Positions 24,291 through 36,173 of a stretch of 61,646 nt of DNA are shown here, in pieces. Position 1 is the stretch's first letter. Every line of letters begins with the position of its first letter. The DNA is from Rhodocyclales bacterium RIFCSPLOWO2_02_FULL_63_24 (GTDB lineage: Bacteria; Pseudomonadota; Gammaproteobacteria; Burkholderiales; Rhodocyclaceae). A model generated the notes under the pieces. It was not told the origin of the DNA and made no database searches. It saw only the letters and a program-made list of their open reading frames with translations. Made by a program: the position numbers and the translations under genes. The DNA lies in contig MHZX01000049.1 of assembly GCA_001828935.1 (NCBI GenBank), positions 1-61,646 of the forward strand. The letters run 5' to 3'.

Positions 24291-27200
24291 TCAATGCCGG
24301 CCTTCTGCACCGTGGTCGCCGTCGGTCAGGCCCCCGAAAAACCGGAAGGTGCTCCGTCCGGCGGCCTTGGCCGCATACATCGCCTGGTCGGCGGCACTCA
24401 CGAGACTTTCACTATCCGCGGCATCGGCCGGGAATAGCGCGATGCCGATGCTGACGCCGATGCTCACCGCGCCGCCGGCAATTTCATAGCCTTGTCCGAG
24501 GCTCGCCACGATTTTCGCCGCGACCTGGGCGCAATCCTCGCGGCCACCGACCGCGCCGAGGATGACGGTGAATTCGTCGCCCGCCAGCCGCGCCACGGTA
24601 TCGCTCTCGCGCACCAGGCTGCGCAGCCGATCCGCCACCTCCACCAGCAATTGGTCGCCGGCCTCGTGGCCGCGACGATCATTGACTTCCTTAAAGCGAT
24701 CCAGATCGAGGAACAGCAGCGCACACGCGTTGCCGGCGCGGTGCGCCAGGGCCAGCACCTGGCCCAAGCGGTCGAAGAACAACCGGCGGTTGGGCAGGTC
24801 GGTCAGGGCGTCATAGTTGGCCAGGTGCACCACTCGCTCCTGGGCTGCTTTCTGCACGCTGATGTCTTCGAGAATGGAAACGAAGTGGCTGATGCGTCCT
24901 TCGGGATCGCGCAACGGCGTGATCGTCTGATGCACCGTGAAGCGACTGCCGTCGCGGCGCGCCTCGACCACTTCACCCTGCCAGATATTGCCGACGAGTA
25001 TGGTTTCCCACAGGGCGGCATAGAAGGCCGGTGTCTGGATACCGGAACTGAGCAGCTTCGGATTGCGCCCGACGACTTCCGCCGGCAGGTAGCCGGTCAG
25101 GCGTCCGAACGAGCCGTTGGCCCAGAGAATGTTGCCGTCGGCATCGGTAATGAAGACGGCATTGCCGGTGGTCTCCAGCGCCGTTTCCATCAGGCTCAGG
25201 CGCTCCTGCTGCATGGCCGCCTTCATGGCCAGGCAAAGGCGGCTGGCAATGTCGTCGAAGCGTTCGAGGCAGGCGGTGTCCGGCGCCAGGGTATCGCGGA
25301 TACCCAGGGTCAAGGCCGCGTACGTGCCGCCGTCGAGCGTCAGCGGGAGGCAGACGAGGTGGCCCGCGCCGTGCTCCGCCGCCAGCGCCTGCCAGGGACG
25401 GTTTCCCGCCGCTCCGGTTTCGGCCACTTGCAGCTTTCCCTGGCGCAAGACGCTGCACACCGGATCGCTGCCCACCTCGTCCCAACGCACGCCCAGCTCT
25501 TTGAGGCGCGCGAGATAGCCGGCGGACGCCTCGGCGCCGGCCGCCACTTCGATGCCTCCGTCCGCCTGCTTGCGCCCGATCCAGACAAACGCCAGGTCGA
25601 GGGTCGTGGCCAGGCGGCGGCAAAAATGCCAGACCAGGGTATCCAGCGAGATTTCCCGTCGCAGCAGCAAGGTTCCGATCTCATGAAACATGGCCTGCAC
25701 GGCTTCCGCGCGCCGGCTCTCGGTCACGTCCTGGGCATAGACGGCGACCTGGCGCACCTCGCCGCTGGCGTCGGTGACCGGGAACAGGTCGATCTTGAAT
25801 ATGTTCTGCCCACGCTGGTCCACCATGGCGGCCGGCTGGCCGCTGGCGCAGACGCCGGCAAACACGGCGTGCCGGCGTCCGGCCACGGCCTTGGGCAACA
25901 TGTCAAAGGCATCGCGGCCGGTGATCTGCTCCGGCGTGCTGCCCAGTCGGCGCGCACCTATCGAATTAATGGTCTCGATGCGCCCGTCGCGGTCGAGCAG
26001 CAGGGCGGAATCCGGTATGGCATCGATCAGCACATGCAATCTGCGCTCACTGACCGCCACGGCTTCCTGCGCGGATTTCTCCGCGCTCATGTCGTAGAAG
26101 GCCACCACGAGGCCACCTCCTGCGCCATTGGTGGGCGTCGCCCGGATCGATACCGGGACGCCGGCGCCGTCACTACGGCGGAATGTCATCGCGCGCGAAT
26201 AGAACGGCATCCTCGACGTCGCAGCCGTGCATAGCGGGCATTCCGCAGTATCGCTCCCCTGCGCCGGCTGGAGCAATTGCGGACAATGCTTTCCAGCCAG
26301 CTGATCCTGCGTGCAGCCCAGCAGCGTCCCGGCCGCGGCATTGGCGAAGACGACAACCCCCTGGCCGTCGAGCAACAGCACCCCTTCGTCGAGAGCCTGG
26401 ATGATGTTGCGCAACAACACCTCGTTTGCCAGCATCGCCTTCTGTTCGGCTTCGTGATTGGCGACCAGACGATCATAGGCATGCTGCCGCCTCTGGTAGA
26501 AAAAAAGACCCAGCGTCGCAGCCAGGATCAGCGCACCGAACAAGCCGAACTGGGCATAGGCATCCCCGCGCCAGGTGGCAAAGACAGCGGACAGATCGCG
26601 CGACACGGCAATCACCAGAGGCTTGTCCATGGCCATTGCCTCCGGCAGGACGGTGCGCAGGGCCATCATGCGCTCCTCGCCGGTGACGTAGGCGATACCG
26701 CTGAACATGCTCGCCGCTTGCCCGCTGTCCCGGTGACGGCTGAAAAAACTGCCAGCCACACCCAGATTCTTGCCGGCCAGTGCCTCCCGTTCCGGCATCA
26801 TCAGGAACAGCTTGCCGTCGCCATGGGCCAGGTAGGTCCAGGTGTCCGTCGTGTAGCGCATCGAATCGAGCAGGATCCTGAAGTAGTCGGGGTCCACGCT
26901 GGCATTGACGACGCCGGCGAATTCGCCGGAGGGTCCAGTGATCGCGCGGCCCAGCGTCATAACTAAGACCCCGAGCACGGCCTTGATGGGCGGTCCGACG
27001 TAAAGGATGTTGCCGTCGGGGCGTTGCCGCGGCGTCTGGAAGTAATCGCGACGCGAGACATCGAGGCCGATGAGCTCTTCCCGGTCGCTGGCGATGACGA
27101 TGCCGTCGGCATTGGTGACGAGCAGGGTACGTATGCCCGGCAGCGTGTCGCTGATGACTTTCAGCCGCTGGTTGGCGCGCTTGAGGCCGCCCTTCTCCTG

Positions 27201-27449
27201 CTTCCAGGACGGCAGGTCGGCGAGGATGCCGTCCAGCGCGCGCCGGGTGGAAAAAATCTGCGGCGCCAGATTTCTTTCCACGATCTGCGCATGAGCCGCC
27301 AGCCGTTCCTGTTCCCCGACCGCAATGCGCTGCCGATCCCGGTAGAGGGAATAGGCGATCGCCACGCCGCAAGCGAACAGGACAATGCCCAGCAGCAGCC
27401 ATTGGCCGAGGTAAGAACTACGCAAAGGAATGCGGCGGGGCGGCATCAT
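24291..27449 (-). CDS. Multi-domain sensor diguanylate cyclase (dCache-PAS-PAS-GAF-PAS-GGDEF)
   Basis: A 1052-residue membrane protein. TM1 lies near 14-35, a dCache-type periplasmic sensor spans about 45-300 (TLLVTNADGIVIASD, GVVNASVDPDYF), and TM2 is near 300-320. Then follow two PAS regions, a GAF (about 600-745), a further PAS with PAC and a C-terminal GGDEF (about 880-1040). The active loop reads LAGDEF, an AGDEF variant often still active. The substrate-binding LFLDLDRFKEVND segment is intact. The gene is convergent with the previous cyclase and separated by 104 bases. Confidence 0.88.
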   Translation of the reverse strand: MMPPRRIPLRSSYLGQWLLLGIVLFACGVAIAYSLYRDRQRIAVGEQERLAAHAQIVERNLAPQIFSTRRALDGILADLPSWKQEKGGLKRANQRLKVISDTLPGIRTLLVTNADGIVIASDREELIGLDVSRRDYFQTPRQRPDGNILYVGPPIKAVLGVLVMTLGRAITGPSGEFAGVVNASVDPDYFRILLDSMRYTTDTWTYLAHGDGKLFLMMPEREALAGKNLGVAGSFFSRHRDSGQAASMFSGIAYVTGEERMMALRTVLPEAMAMDKPLVIAVSRDLSAVFATWRGDAYAQFGLFGALILAATLGLFFYQRRQHAYDRLVANHEAEQKAMLANEVLLRNIIQALDEGVLLLDGQGVVVFANAAAGTLLGCTQDQLAGKHCPQLLQPAQGSDTAECPLCTAATSRMPFYSRAMTFRRSDGAGVPVSIRATPTNGAGGGLVVAFYDMSAEKSAQEAVAVSERRLHVLIDAIPDSALLLDRDGRIETINSIGARRLGSTPEQITGRDAFDMLPKAVAGRRHAVFAGVCASGQPAAMVDQRGQNIFKIDLFPVTDASGEVRQVAVYAQDVTESRRAEAVQAMFHEIGTLLLRREISLDTLVWHFCRRLATTLDLAFVWIGRKQADGGIEVAAGAEASAGYLARLKELGVRWDEVGSDPVCSVLRQGKLQVAETGAAGNRPWQALAAEHGAGHLVCLPLTLDGGTYAALTLGIRDTLAPDTACLERFDDIASRLCLAMKAAMQQERLSLMETALETTGNAVFITDADGNILWANGSFGRLTGYLPAEVVGRNPKLLSSGIQTPAFYAALWETILVGNIWQGEVVEARRDGSRFTVHQTITPLRDPEGRISHFVSILEDISVQKAAQERVVHLANYDALTDLPNRRLFFDRLGQVLALAHRAGNACALLFLDLDRFKEVNDRRGHEAGDQLLVEVADRLRSLVRESDTVARLAGDEFTVILGAVGGREDCAQVAAKIVASLGQGYEIAGGAVSIGVSIGIALFPADAADSESLVSAADQAMYAAKAAGRSTFRFFGGLTDGDHGAEGRH

Positions 27450-28182
27450 CGCTGTCTGGGCGCTTGCGGCTTAGCCGAATCGTCCCACCCCAACGCACCA
27501 TCCTGCCGCTTGCCGCGTCACGTCAGCCGTGGCCAAGCGAACCATGATGTCGAACTTGCGCATGCCATCTCCCCTGCCCTGTCAGCGATATGCTGGAAAT
27601 CGAAGCGTTTCCTGGCAATTCCTCGGTCATTGGCGAAGAGCCGACTGGAACTTTGCGCCCCTGCCCTTGCGGGCAGGGTGGCCTTGAGCAGGGCATCGGG
27701 CGTTGGTTTCTCCCGACACGATGGAAATATAACTTAAGAAATATGCCTACGGGGAAAAAAACATATCAAAATCGATGCATACCCTTGTGCTACAAATGCC
27801 GAACGTCATCGCCTTGACCGGGATCAAGAATGGCGATAATCCGCAGCACGGATCAAGCTCGGCGCACTCGCCGTTCTGCCAACCGGTGACCGCCGACGGC
27901 AATTGCATCCGCCGGCTGCCGACGCAAAACGAGGCGCCAAACCACAAAATGCCGGCCGCAACCAATACGTCGATTCAGCGCAGGCGGGCGGGTGCGATAG
28001 AGAACCGATAGTCGGCGCTGGCGCGCTCTGCGTGCCTGGACTCCGCATGACGGGATTTCCCTTGGAGCCGTCAATTCCGCTTTGCGGGCAGACAACGCCG
28101 CTGCGTATCCCACCAGGGGATACCGTCTGCCTTCCGTTGGGCGGCAGACATATAATTCGCGCCTCTCCGCTCGCCGCCGTCC
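27450..28182. other. 733-base intergenic region upstream of mfd
   Basis: No gene is supported. It contains a perfect 8-base hairpin (CCCTGCCC at 27659-27666, TTGC loop, GGGCAGGG at 27671-27678). It also has an AT-rich patch near 27728-27785 that stands out from its high-GC surroundings, and the mfd promoter near its right end. Short frames on both strands have no recognisable similarity. Confidence 0.4.
28151..28156 (+). promoter_or_regulatory. Consensus -10 element of the mfd promoter
   Basis: A perfect TATAAT stands 26 bases before the mfd ATG. The region 17-18 bases upstream has only a weak -35 match, so the promoter is probably modest or extended in some other way. Confidence 0.5.
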
Positions 28183-31650
<3,468 letters not shown>

Positions 31651-31770
31651 AAGTCGGCGCTGATGAAGCCCCTGCGCAGCAGGGCGGTCGAGCAAAATGC
31701 GCTCTCCTCGCCGCTGCGGATGGCGGGACGGCGAAGGGGGGGGTGAAGCACTGCTTCGCGCCTCCGCCGG

Positions 31771-31796
31771 TCGGTGGGCCATGCAGGGCCCACCGA
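31771..31796. terminator. Hairpin downstream of mfd
   Basis: TCGGTGGGCC (31771-31780) and GGCCCACCGA (31787-31796) pair perfectly around a 6-base loop, 121 bases beyond the mfd stop. There is no T run, so it may be an RNA-stabilising or Rho-linked structure rather than a classical terminator. Confidence 0.4.
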
Positions 31797-31873
31797 GGAC
31801 CCCGATCAGCGGCCGAAGAACGGGCCGAAGACTAGCGGGTTCCGGCATATAGACGCCGGCCCTTGCGTCCCGC

Positions 31874-31893
31874 TATACTGCACAGAATTCTGT
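31874..31893 (+). promoter_or_regulatory. -10 element and operator palindrome of the first toxin-antitoxin pair
   Basis: TATACT (31874-31879) is followed at once by the perfect 12-base palindrome ACAGAATTCTGT (31882-31893). This sits over the expected transcription start and ahead of the ribosome site AAGGAG (31905-31910). It is the usual place for an autoregulatory antitoxin site. I could not identify a good -35. Confidence 0.55.
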
Positions 31894-31916
31894 AACCCAT
31901 CGCCAAGGAGTCAATC

Positions 31917-32255
31917 ATGAGCTTTTCTGCCTGCGACGTAGTGCCGTTCACTCAGGCGCGCGCCAAGCTCTCCGATCTGGCCGATCAGGCCAAGGCCGGC
32001 GCCGAGAAGATCATCACCAAGAACGGCGAGAGCTACGTCGCCCTGATCGATGCCGATCGGCTGGACTACTACCATCGCCTGGAGCGCGAACACATCCACC
32101 TGTTGCTGATCGACGACGCCAGACGCGGCCTGGCCGACATCGCCGCCGGCCGCAGCGTCGAGGCCGACGGTGCTATCGCCCGGATTCAGCAGCGCCGCGC
32201 GGCCGGCGCCGCCAAAATCGCCCGTACAAATAAATCCGCCAAGAAGCGTGGCTGA
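31917..32255 (+). CDS. Phd/YefM-type antitoxin
   Basis: A 112-residue antitoxin. The N-terminal Phd/YefM fold is seen in VVPFTQARAKLSDLADQAKA and KIITKNGESYVALIDADRL; the C-terminal half is helical and basic at the end (KIARTNKSAKKRG). Such antitoxins bind their toxin and repress their own promoter. The start is fixed by AAGGAG seven bases upstream. It overlaps the toxin gene by eight bases. Confidence 0.85.
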   Translation: MSFSACDVVPFTQARAKLSDLADQAKAGAEKIITKNGESYVALIDADRLDYYHRLEREHIHLLLIDDARRGLADIAAGRSVEADGAIARIQQRRAAGAAKIARTNKSAKKRG

Positions 32256-32631
32256 CACGCGCTATCGGGTCGAGCTGACCGTTAGCTTCCTGGAGCGCCT
32301 TGAAGCCATCGAGGCGCTACTGGTCGAGGCCGGCGCCGGCTTCGCCTTCGACGCGCTCCTGGCTGAGCTGCGGGCCACGGTCTTCCCCAACCTGCAGCGC
32401 TTTCCGCGTATCGGCAGGCGCTACCTGGACAATCCGCCGCAGTCCGCCGAGGCGCTGGCACAACTGGCCGCGCTGCCGGCGGGCGCACCGGAAGCGCTGC
32501 GCGAGTACCTGCATGGCGACTACCTGTTGCTCTATGCCGCGATGGAGGCCAGCGCCACCGTGTACCTGCTCTCCATCCGCCATCACCGCCAACTCTCCTT
32601 CGACTTCGCTCGCCTGTGGCCCAGCGCCTGA
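32248..32631 (+). CDS. RelE/ParE-superfamily toxin
   Basis: A 127-residue protein starting at GTG (32248) and overlapping the antitoxin end. It has the ParE/RelE look: TRYRVELTVSFLERLEAIEAL at the start, FPRIGRRYL in the middle, YLLLYAAMEASATVYLLSIRHHRQL and a final LW. This is somewhat longer than the usual 90-100 residues because of an Ala-rich insert (about 65-85). The target is unknown. Confidence 0.78.
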   Translation: MADTRYRVELTVSFLERLEAIEALLVEAGAGFAFDALLAELRATVFPNLQRFPRIGRRYLDNPPQSAEALAQLAALPAGAPEALREYLHGDYLLLYAAMEASATVYLLSIRHHRQLSFDFARLWPSA

Positions 32632-32747
32632 TGGCTACCGCGCGATGTCCCTGACCAGAACCTGAGCCTTGGACCAAGAACATGCCGACACTGCAAAACG
32701 CAGTCATCCGGATTTGCTACTTCCCGCACCAACCCCGCCCCAGCAGC

Positions 32748-32786
32748 TTGACCACCTCATGTTGGTCAAGTAAGATGACCAACATG
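32748..32786 (+). promoter_or_regulatory. vapBC-type promoter with overlapping operator
   Basis: TTGACC (32748-32753) and TAAGAT (32771-32776) are separated by exactly 17 bases. A perfect inverted repeat (CATGTTGGTCA at 32758-32768 and TGACCAACATG at 32776-32786, 7-base spacer) covers the spacer, the -10 and the ATG at 32784. The predicted start of transcription falls on or next to that ATG, so the message may be leaderless. The antitoxin is the likely binder. Confidence 0.75.
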
Positions 32787-33011
32787 AACACGTTCAACAT
32801 CGCCGACGCAAAGGCCCGCTTTTCCGAACTCGTGCGCAAGGCACTCATGGGCGAGGAGGTCGTGATCGCCCGCGACAACAAACCCCTGCTCAGGCTGGTA
32901 CCCATCCAACCCCAGGTAACGGTGCGCAAGCCAGGCTCGGCGGCGGGACAGATTCTCTACATCGCGCCGGACTTCGACGCCATTCCAGAAGGCTTCGAGG
33001 ACTATCAGTGA
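32784..33011 (+). CDS. Phd/YefM-type antitoxin of a VapBC-like pair
   Basis: A 75-residue antitoxin: MNTFNIADAKARFSELVRKA, then VIARDNKPLLRLVPI, then the toxin-binding tail ending FDAIPEGFEDYQ. I chose the ATG at 32784 because the promoter predicts transcription starting there. An ATG at 32775 would lie inside the -10. The stop overlaps the GTG start of the PIN toxin gene by four bases. Repression of its own promoter through the overlapping palindrome is likely. Confidence 0.85.
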   Translation: MNTFNIADAKARFSELVRKALMGEEVVIARDNKPLLRLVPIQPQVTVRKPGSAAGQILYIAPDFDAIPEGFEDYQ

Positions 33012-33397
33012 AGGCAGCGCTGCTCGACACCCACGCCTTCCTCTACTGGGTCGCGGGCGGCACAGAGCTATCGCCCGCGGCGCGGTCGTTCATCAGCAAG
33101 CCGGGCAACGAAATATGGGTCAGCCAGGTCACCGCCTGGGAGCTCGCCAGCAAGGCCGGCCAGGGCAAGATCAAGCTCAGTTGCTTGGTGTCCCGCTTCT
33201 TCAGCCAGCATGTCGAAGCCAATGGCTTCCGCTTGATGGGCATCGAGCTCGATGATGTCACCAGCATCGAATCTCTGCCGCTGCACCACCGCGATCCTTT
33301 CGACCGGCTGCTGATCGTGCAGGCCGCCAACCGCAAGCTGCCGGTGGTGACCTCCGACAGAACCTTCTCCACCTATTCCATCAAACGCATCTGGTAA
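33008..33397 (+). CDS. PIN-domain toxin (VapC-like ribonuclease)
   Basis: A 129-residue PIN-domain protein starting at GTG. Acidic metal-binding residues are in place: the Asp of LLDTHAFLYW, the Glu of TAWELASK, DPFDRLL and the final VTSDRTFS. Such toxins cut specific RNAs (tRNA or 23S rRNA in studied cases); the target here is unknown. It is coupled to the antitoxin by a GTGA overlap and followed 6 bases later by the DAHP synthase gene. Confidence 0.88.
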   Translation: MKAALLDTHAFLYWVAGGTELSPAARSFISKPGNEIWVSQVTAWELASKAGQGKIKLSCLVSRFFSQHVEANGFRLMGIELDDVTSIESLPLHHRDPFDRLLIVQAANRKLPVVTSDRTFSTYSIKRIW

Positions 33398-33403
33398 TTC
33401 CCC

Positions 33404-34486
33404 ATGCAACAGACTGAAAACCTAAATATCGAAGCCTTCGAACCGATGCCGACGCCGGAGGAGATTCATGGCCGCGTGCCGCTCTCGGAAGCCGCCGCGC
33501 TGTCGGTGCTGGCGGGACGGCGCGCGTTGGAACGCGTTCTCGACGGCACGGATCCGCGCGTCTTTGTGGTGGTCGGCCCCTGCTCGATCCACGATCCGGT
33601 CGCCGGCCTCGATTACGCGCGCCGGCTGAAGCGCCTGGCCGACGAAGTGGCCGACACCATGGTGCTGGTGATGCGCGTGTATTTCGAAAAGCCGCGCACC
33701 GCCACCGGCTGGAAGGGCTATATCAACGATCCGCGCATGGACGACTCCTTCCACATCGAGGAAGGCATGCAGAAGGCGCGCGAATTCCTCCTCGCGGTGA
33801 ATGAAATCGGGCTGCCGGCCGGCACCGAAGCCCTCGACCCGATCGCCCCGCAATATCTCGGCGACCTGATCGCCTGGGCGGCGATCGGCGCGCGCACCTC
33901 CGAATCGCAAACCCATCGCGAGATGTCGTCCGGCCTGTCGGCCCCGGTGGGCTTCAAGAACGGCACCGACGGCTCGCTCGACGCGGCGATCAACGCCATC
34001 ATTTCCGCCTCCAGTCCGCACAGTTTTCTCGGCATCAACATGCAGGGCCGCTCCAGCGTGGTGCGCACCGCCGGCAACCGCTACGGCCACCTGGTGCTGC
34101 GCGGCGGCGGCGGCCGGCCGAACTACGACACGGTCAGCGTCGCGCTGGCCGAAGCCGCTCTGGCCAAGGCCGGCCTGCGGCACAACATCGTGGTCGATTG
34201 CTCCCACGCCAACAGCTACAAGAAGCCGGAAATGCAACCCCTCGTCATGCACGACTGCGTGAACCAGATCTGCGCCCAGCGCAAGAGCGGCCATCGCTCG
34301 ATCGTCGGCCTGATGATCGAGAGCTTCATCGAGGCCGGCAACCAGCCGATTCCGGACGACCTGTCGCAATTGAAATACGGCTGCTCGGTGACCGATGCCT
34401 GCGTCGACTGGGCGACCACCGAAAAAATGATCCGCGACGCGGACGCTGCCTTGCGCGGCGCGCTCGCCGCCAGCCAACCCGCCTGA
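33404..34486 (+). CDS. aroG: 3-deoxy-7-phosphoheptulonate synthase (AroG class)
   Basis: DAHP synthase condenses phosphoenolpyruvate and erythrose 4-phosphate in the first step of the shikimate pathway. The 360-residue length and motifs match the E. coli AroG/F/H class: VVGPCSIHDP, RVYFEKPRTATGWKGYINDP, GARTSESQTHREM, and VDCSHANSYK. The paralogue-specific feedback ligand cannot be told by eye. It starts just after the toxin gene, which may place it partly under that promoter. Confidence 0.95.
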   Translation: MQQTENLNIEAFEPMPTPEEIHGRVPLSEAAALSVLAGRRALERVLDGTDPRVFVVVGPCSIHDPVAGLDYARRLKRLADEVADTMVLVMRVYFEKPRTATGWKGYINDPRMDDSFHIEEGMQKAREFLLAVNEIGLPAGTEALDPIAPQYLGDLIAWAAIGARTSESQTHREMSSGLSAPVGFKNGTDGSLDAAINAIISASSPHSFLGINMQGRSSVVRTAGNRYGHLVLRGGGGRPNYDTVSVALAEAALAKAGLRHNIVVDCSHANSYKKPEMQPLVMHDCVNQICAQRKSGHRSIVGLMIESFIEAGNQPIPDDLSQLKYGCSVTDACVDWATTEKMIRDADAALRGALAASQPA

Positions 34487-34496
34487 GAATCCTGCC

Positions 34497-35750
34497 ATGA
34501 GTCTGATCCGAGCCTTCCGTGGTCTGCGTCCCGCCGCCGGCCAGGCCAGCGCCATTGCCGCCCCGCCCTACGACGTGCTGTCCAGCGCCGAAGCACGTCA
34601 GTGCGCGGCAGGCAAACCCTGGTCCTTCCTGCATATCTCCAAGCCCGAGATCGACCTGCCGCCGGAGATCGATCCCTATGCCCCGGCGGTTTACGCCAAG
34701 GCAGCGGAAAATCTGGCGCGAATGCTTGCCGCCGGTCTGCTGGTCAGGGATGACGCGCCCTGCTATTACGCTTATCGGCTGACCATGCCCGGCGCGACTG
34801 GTGAAACAGGCGGCGACCATGTACAGACCGGCCTGGTGGCCGCGGCCAGCGTTGCCGATTACGACAGCAACCGCATCCGCAAGCACGAGTTCACACGGCC
34901 CGACAAGGAAGACGACCGCGTGCGCCAGATCGAGGCGCTGAACGCCCAGACCGGCCCGGTACTGCTTGCCTACCCCGCCTCGGCAAGCGCCGATGCCCTG
35001 ATCGATGCCATCGCGCAGGGCACCCCCGCGGCCGACGTCACCGCCGACGACGGCATCCGCCACCAGATCTGGGTGCTGACGGACCCGGCACGGATCGCCG
35101 CAATCACCCAAACCTTCGACGGCATGAAAGCGCTCTACATCGCCGACGGCCATCACCGCTCGGCCGCCGCCTCGCGCGTCGCCGCCGCGCGTCGTCAGGC
35201 CGGCCGGGAACGGTCCGCCGAATCCTTCCTCGCCGTGATCTTCCCCCATCACCAGATGAAGATCATGGATTACAACCGGGTCGTCAAGGACCTCAACGGC
35301 CTCCAGGAGTCGGCGCTGGTGGCACGCCTCGGTGTTGCCTTCACGGTCGAGGAAATCCCCGGGCGAGTGCATCCGGCCCGTCCCGGCGAGTTCGGCATGT
35401 ATCTGGCAGGGCGCTGGCGCAAGCTGACGATCAGGCCTGAACTGATCCCCAACGATCCCGTCGCCAGCCTCGACGTATCGCTGCTCTCGGATCACCTGCT
35501 GGGGCCGTTGCTGGGCATCGCCGACCTGCGCCGCGACAAGCGCATCGACTTTGTAGGCGGCATCCGCGGCCTGGCGGAGCTGGAAAAGCGCGTCGACTCG
35601 GGCGAGATGGCGATCGCCTTCGCCCTCCACCCGACCCGCATGGATCAGCTCATGGCAGTTGCCGACAGCAACAATGTCATGCCGCCGAAATCGACCTGGT
35701 TCGAACCCAAGCTGGCCGACGGGCTGGTTTCCCACGTGCTCGACGAATAG
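34497..35750 (+). CDS. DUF1015 family protein (SerC-associated type)
   Basis: A 417-residue DUF1015 protein (SLIRAFRGLRPA at the start, AAPPYDVLSSAEA, YIADGHHRSAAASRVAA in the middle, and LHPTRMDQLMAVADSNNVMP near the end). The HHR motif is strongly conserved in the family. The biochemical function is undefined; in other genomes it lies near serine biosynthesis genes. It follows aroG by 10 bases and may be cotranscribed. Confidence 0.9.
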   Translation: MSLIRAFRGLRPAAGQASAIAAPPYDVLSSAEARQCAAGKPWSFLHISKPEIDLPPEIDPYAPAVYAKAAENLARMLAAGLLVRDDAPCYYAYRLTMPGATGETGGDHVQTGLVAAASVADYDSNRIRKHEFTRPDKEDDRVRQIEALNAQTGPVLLAYPASASADALIDAIAQGTPAADVTADDGIRHQIWVLTDPARIAAITQTFDGMKALYIADGHHRSAAASRVAAARRQAGRERSAESFLAVIFPHHQMKIMDYNRVVKDLNGLQESALVARLGVAFTVEEIPGRVHPARPGEFGMYLAGRWRKLTIRPELIPNDPVASLDVSLLSDHLLGPLLGIADLRRDKRIDFVGGIRGLAELEKRVDSGEMAIAFALHPTRMDQLMAVADSNNVMPPKSTWFEPKLADGLVSHVLDE

Positions 35751-36173
35751 CCTGTTTCAGCAGGGATCGCGGTCGGGAGCGCCAAAACCCGGCGGTAAAT
35801 GACTTTCATCGAGCTGACGTACTCGAAGAAACCTCGCGAGAGACTTTTTGTATTATCCTTGCAGGTTAAAGAGTCAGCCGAGATTTGGCTCGTCCCGTGC
35901 CAGATATCCCGACACAAGATCGCGCTTAGCGGCGTCCGGAACACTATCCCACGGGTAAGGAATTTGATCGACGGGTTTGGGGAGGGTTGAGCATCAGTTT
36001 CCTCTGATTGCTTGGCCATGGGCATTTGATGAGTAGCGGTCGATGGAGATGCGCATGCAGTTCATGCCTTCAGCTATTAGCGGCATCAAGCAACCCATGC
36101 GCACGGGGATCCGCCTCACGCACCAATTCGCCCCCACCTGCAACTTGGCGCCCGCCGGCCGCCGCGCGACTCG
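35751..36173. other. Intergenic region between DUF1015 and the GAF kinase
   Basis: About 420 bases. A frame at 35799-35990 reads MTFIELTYSKKPRERLFVLS and continues to 63 residues, but nothing in it is recognisable and it lacks a ribosome site. I see no RNA or clear promoter. Confidence 0.35.

Noticed and set aside
27590..27817. Possible small gene in the mfd upstream region
   Set aside because: No ribosome site, no family resemblance, poor codon periodicity.
31851..31868. -35 element for the first toxin-antitoxin promoter
   Set aside because: The hexamer at a 16-18 base distance from TATACT does not resemble TTGACA, and TTGCGT at 31863 is too close.
35799..35990. 63-codon frame upstream of the GAF kinase
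   Set aside because: No recognisable similarity and no ribosome site; kept only as a note in the intergenic feature.
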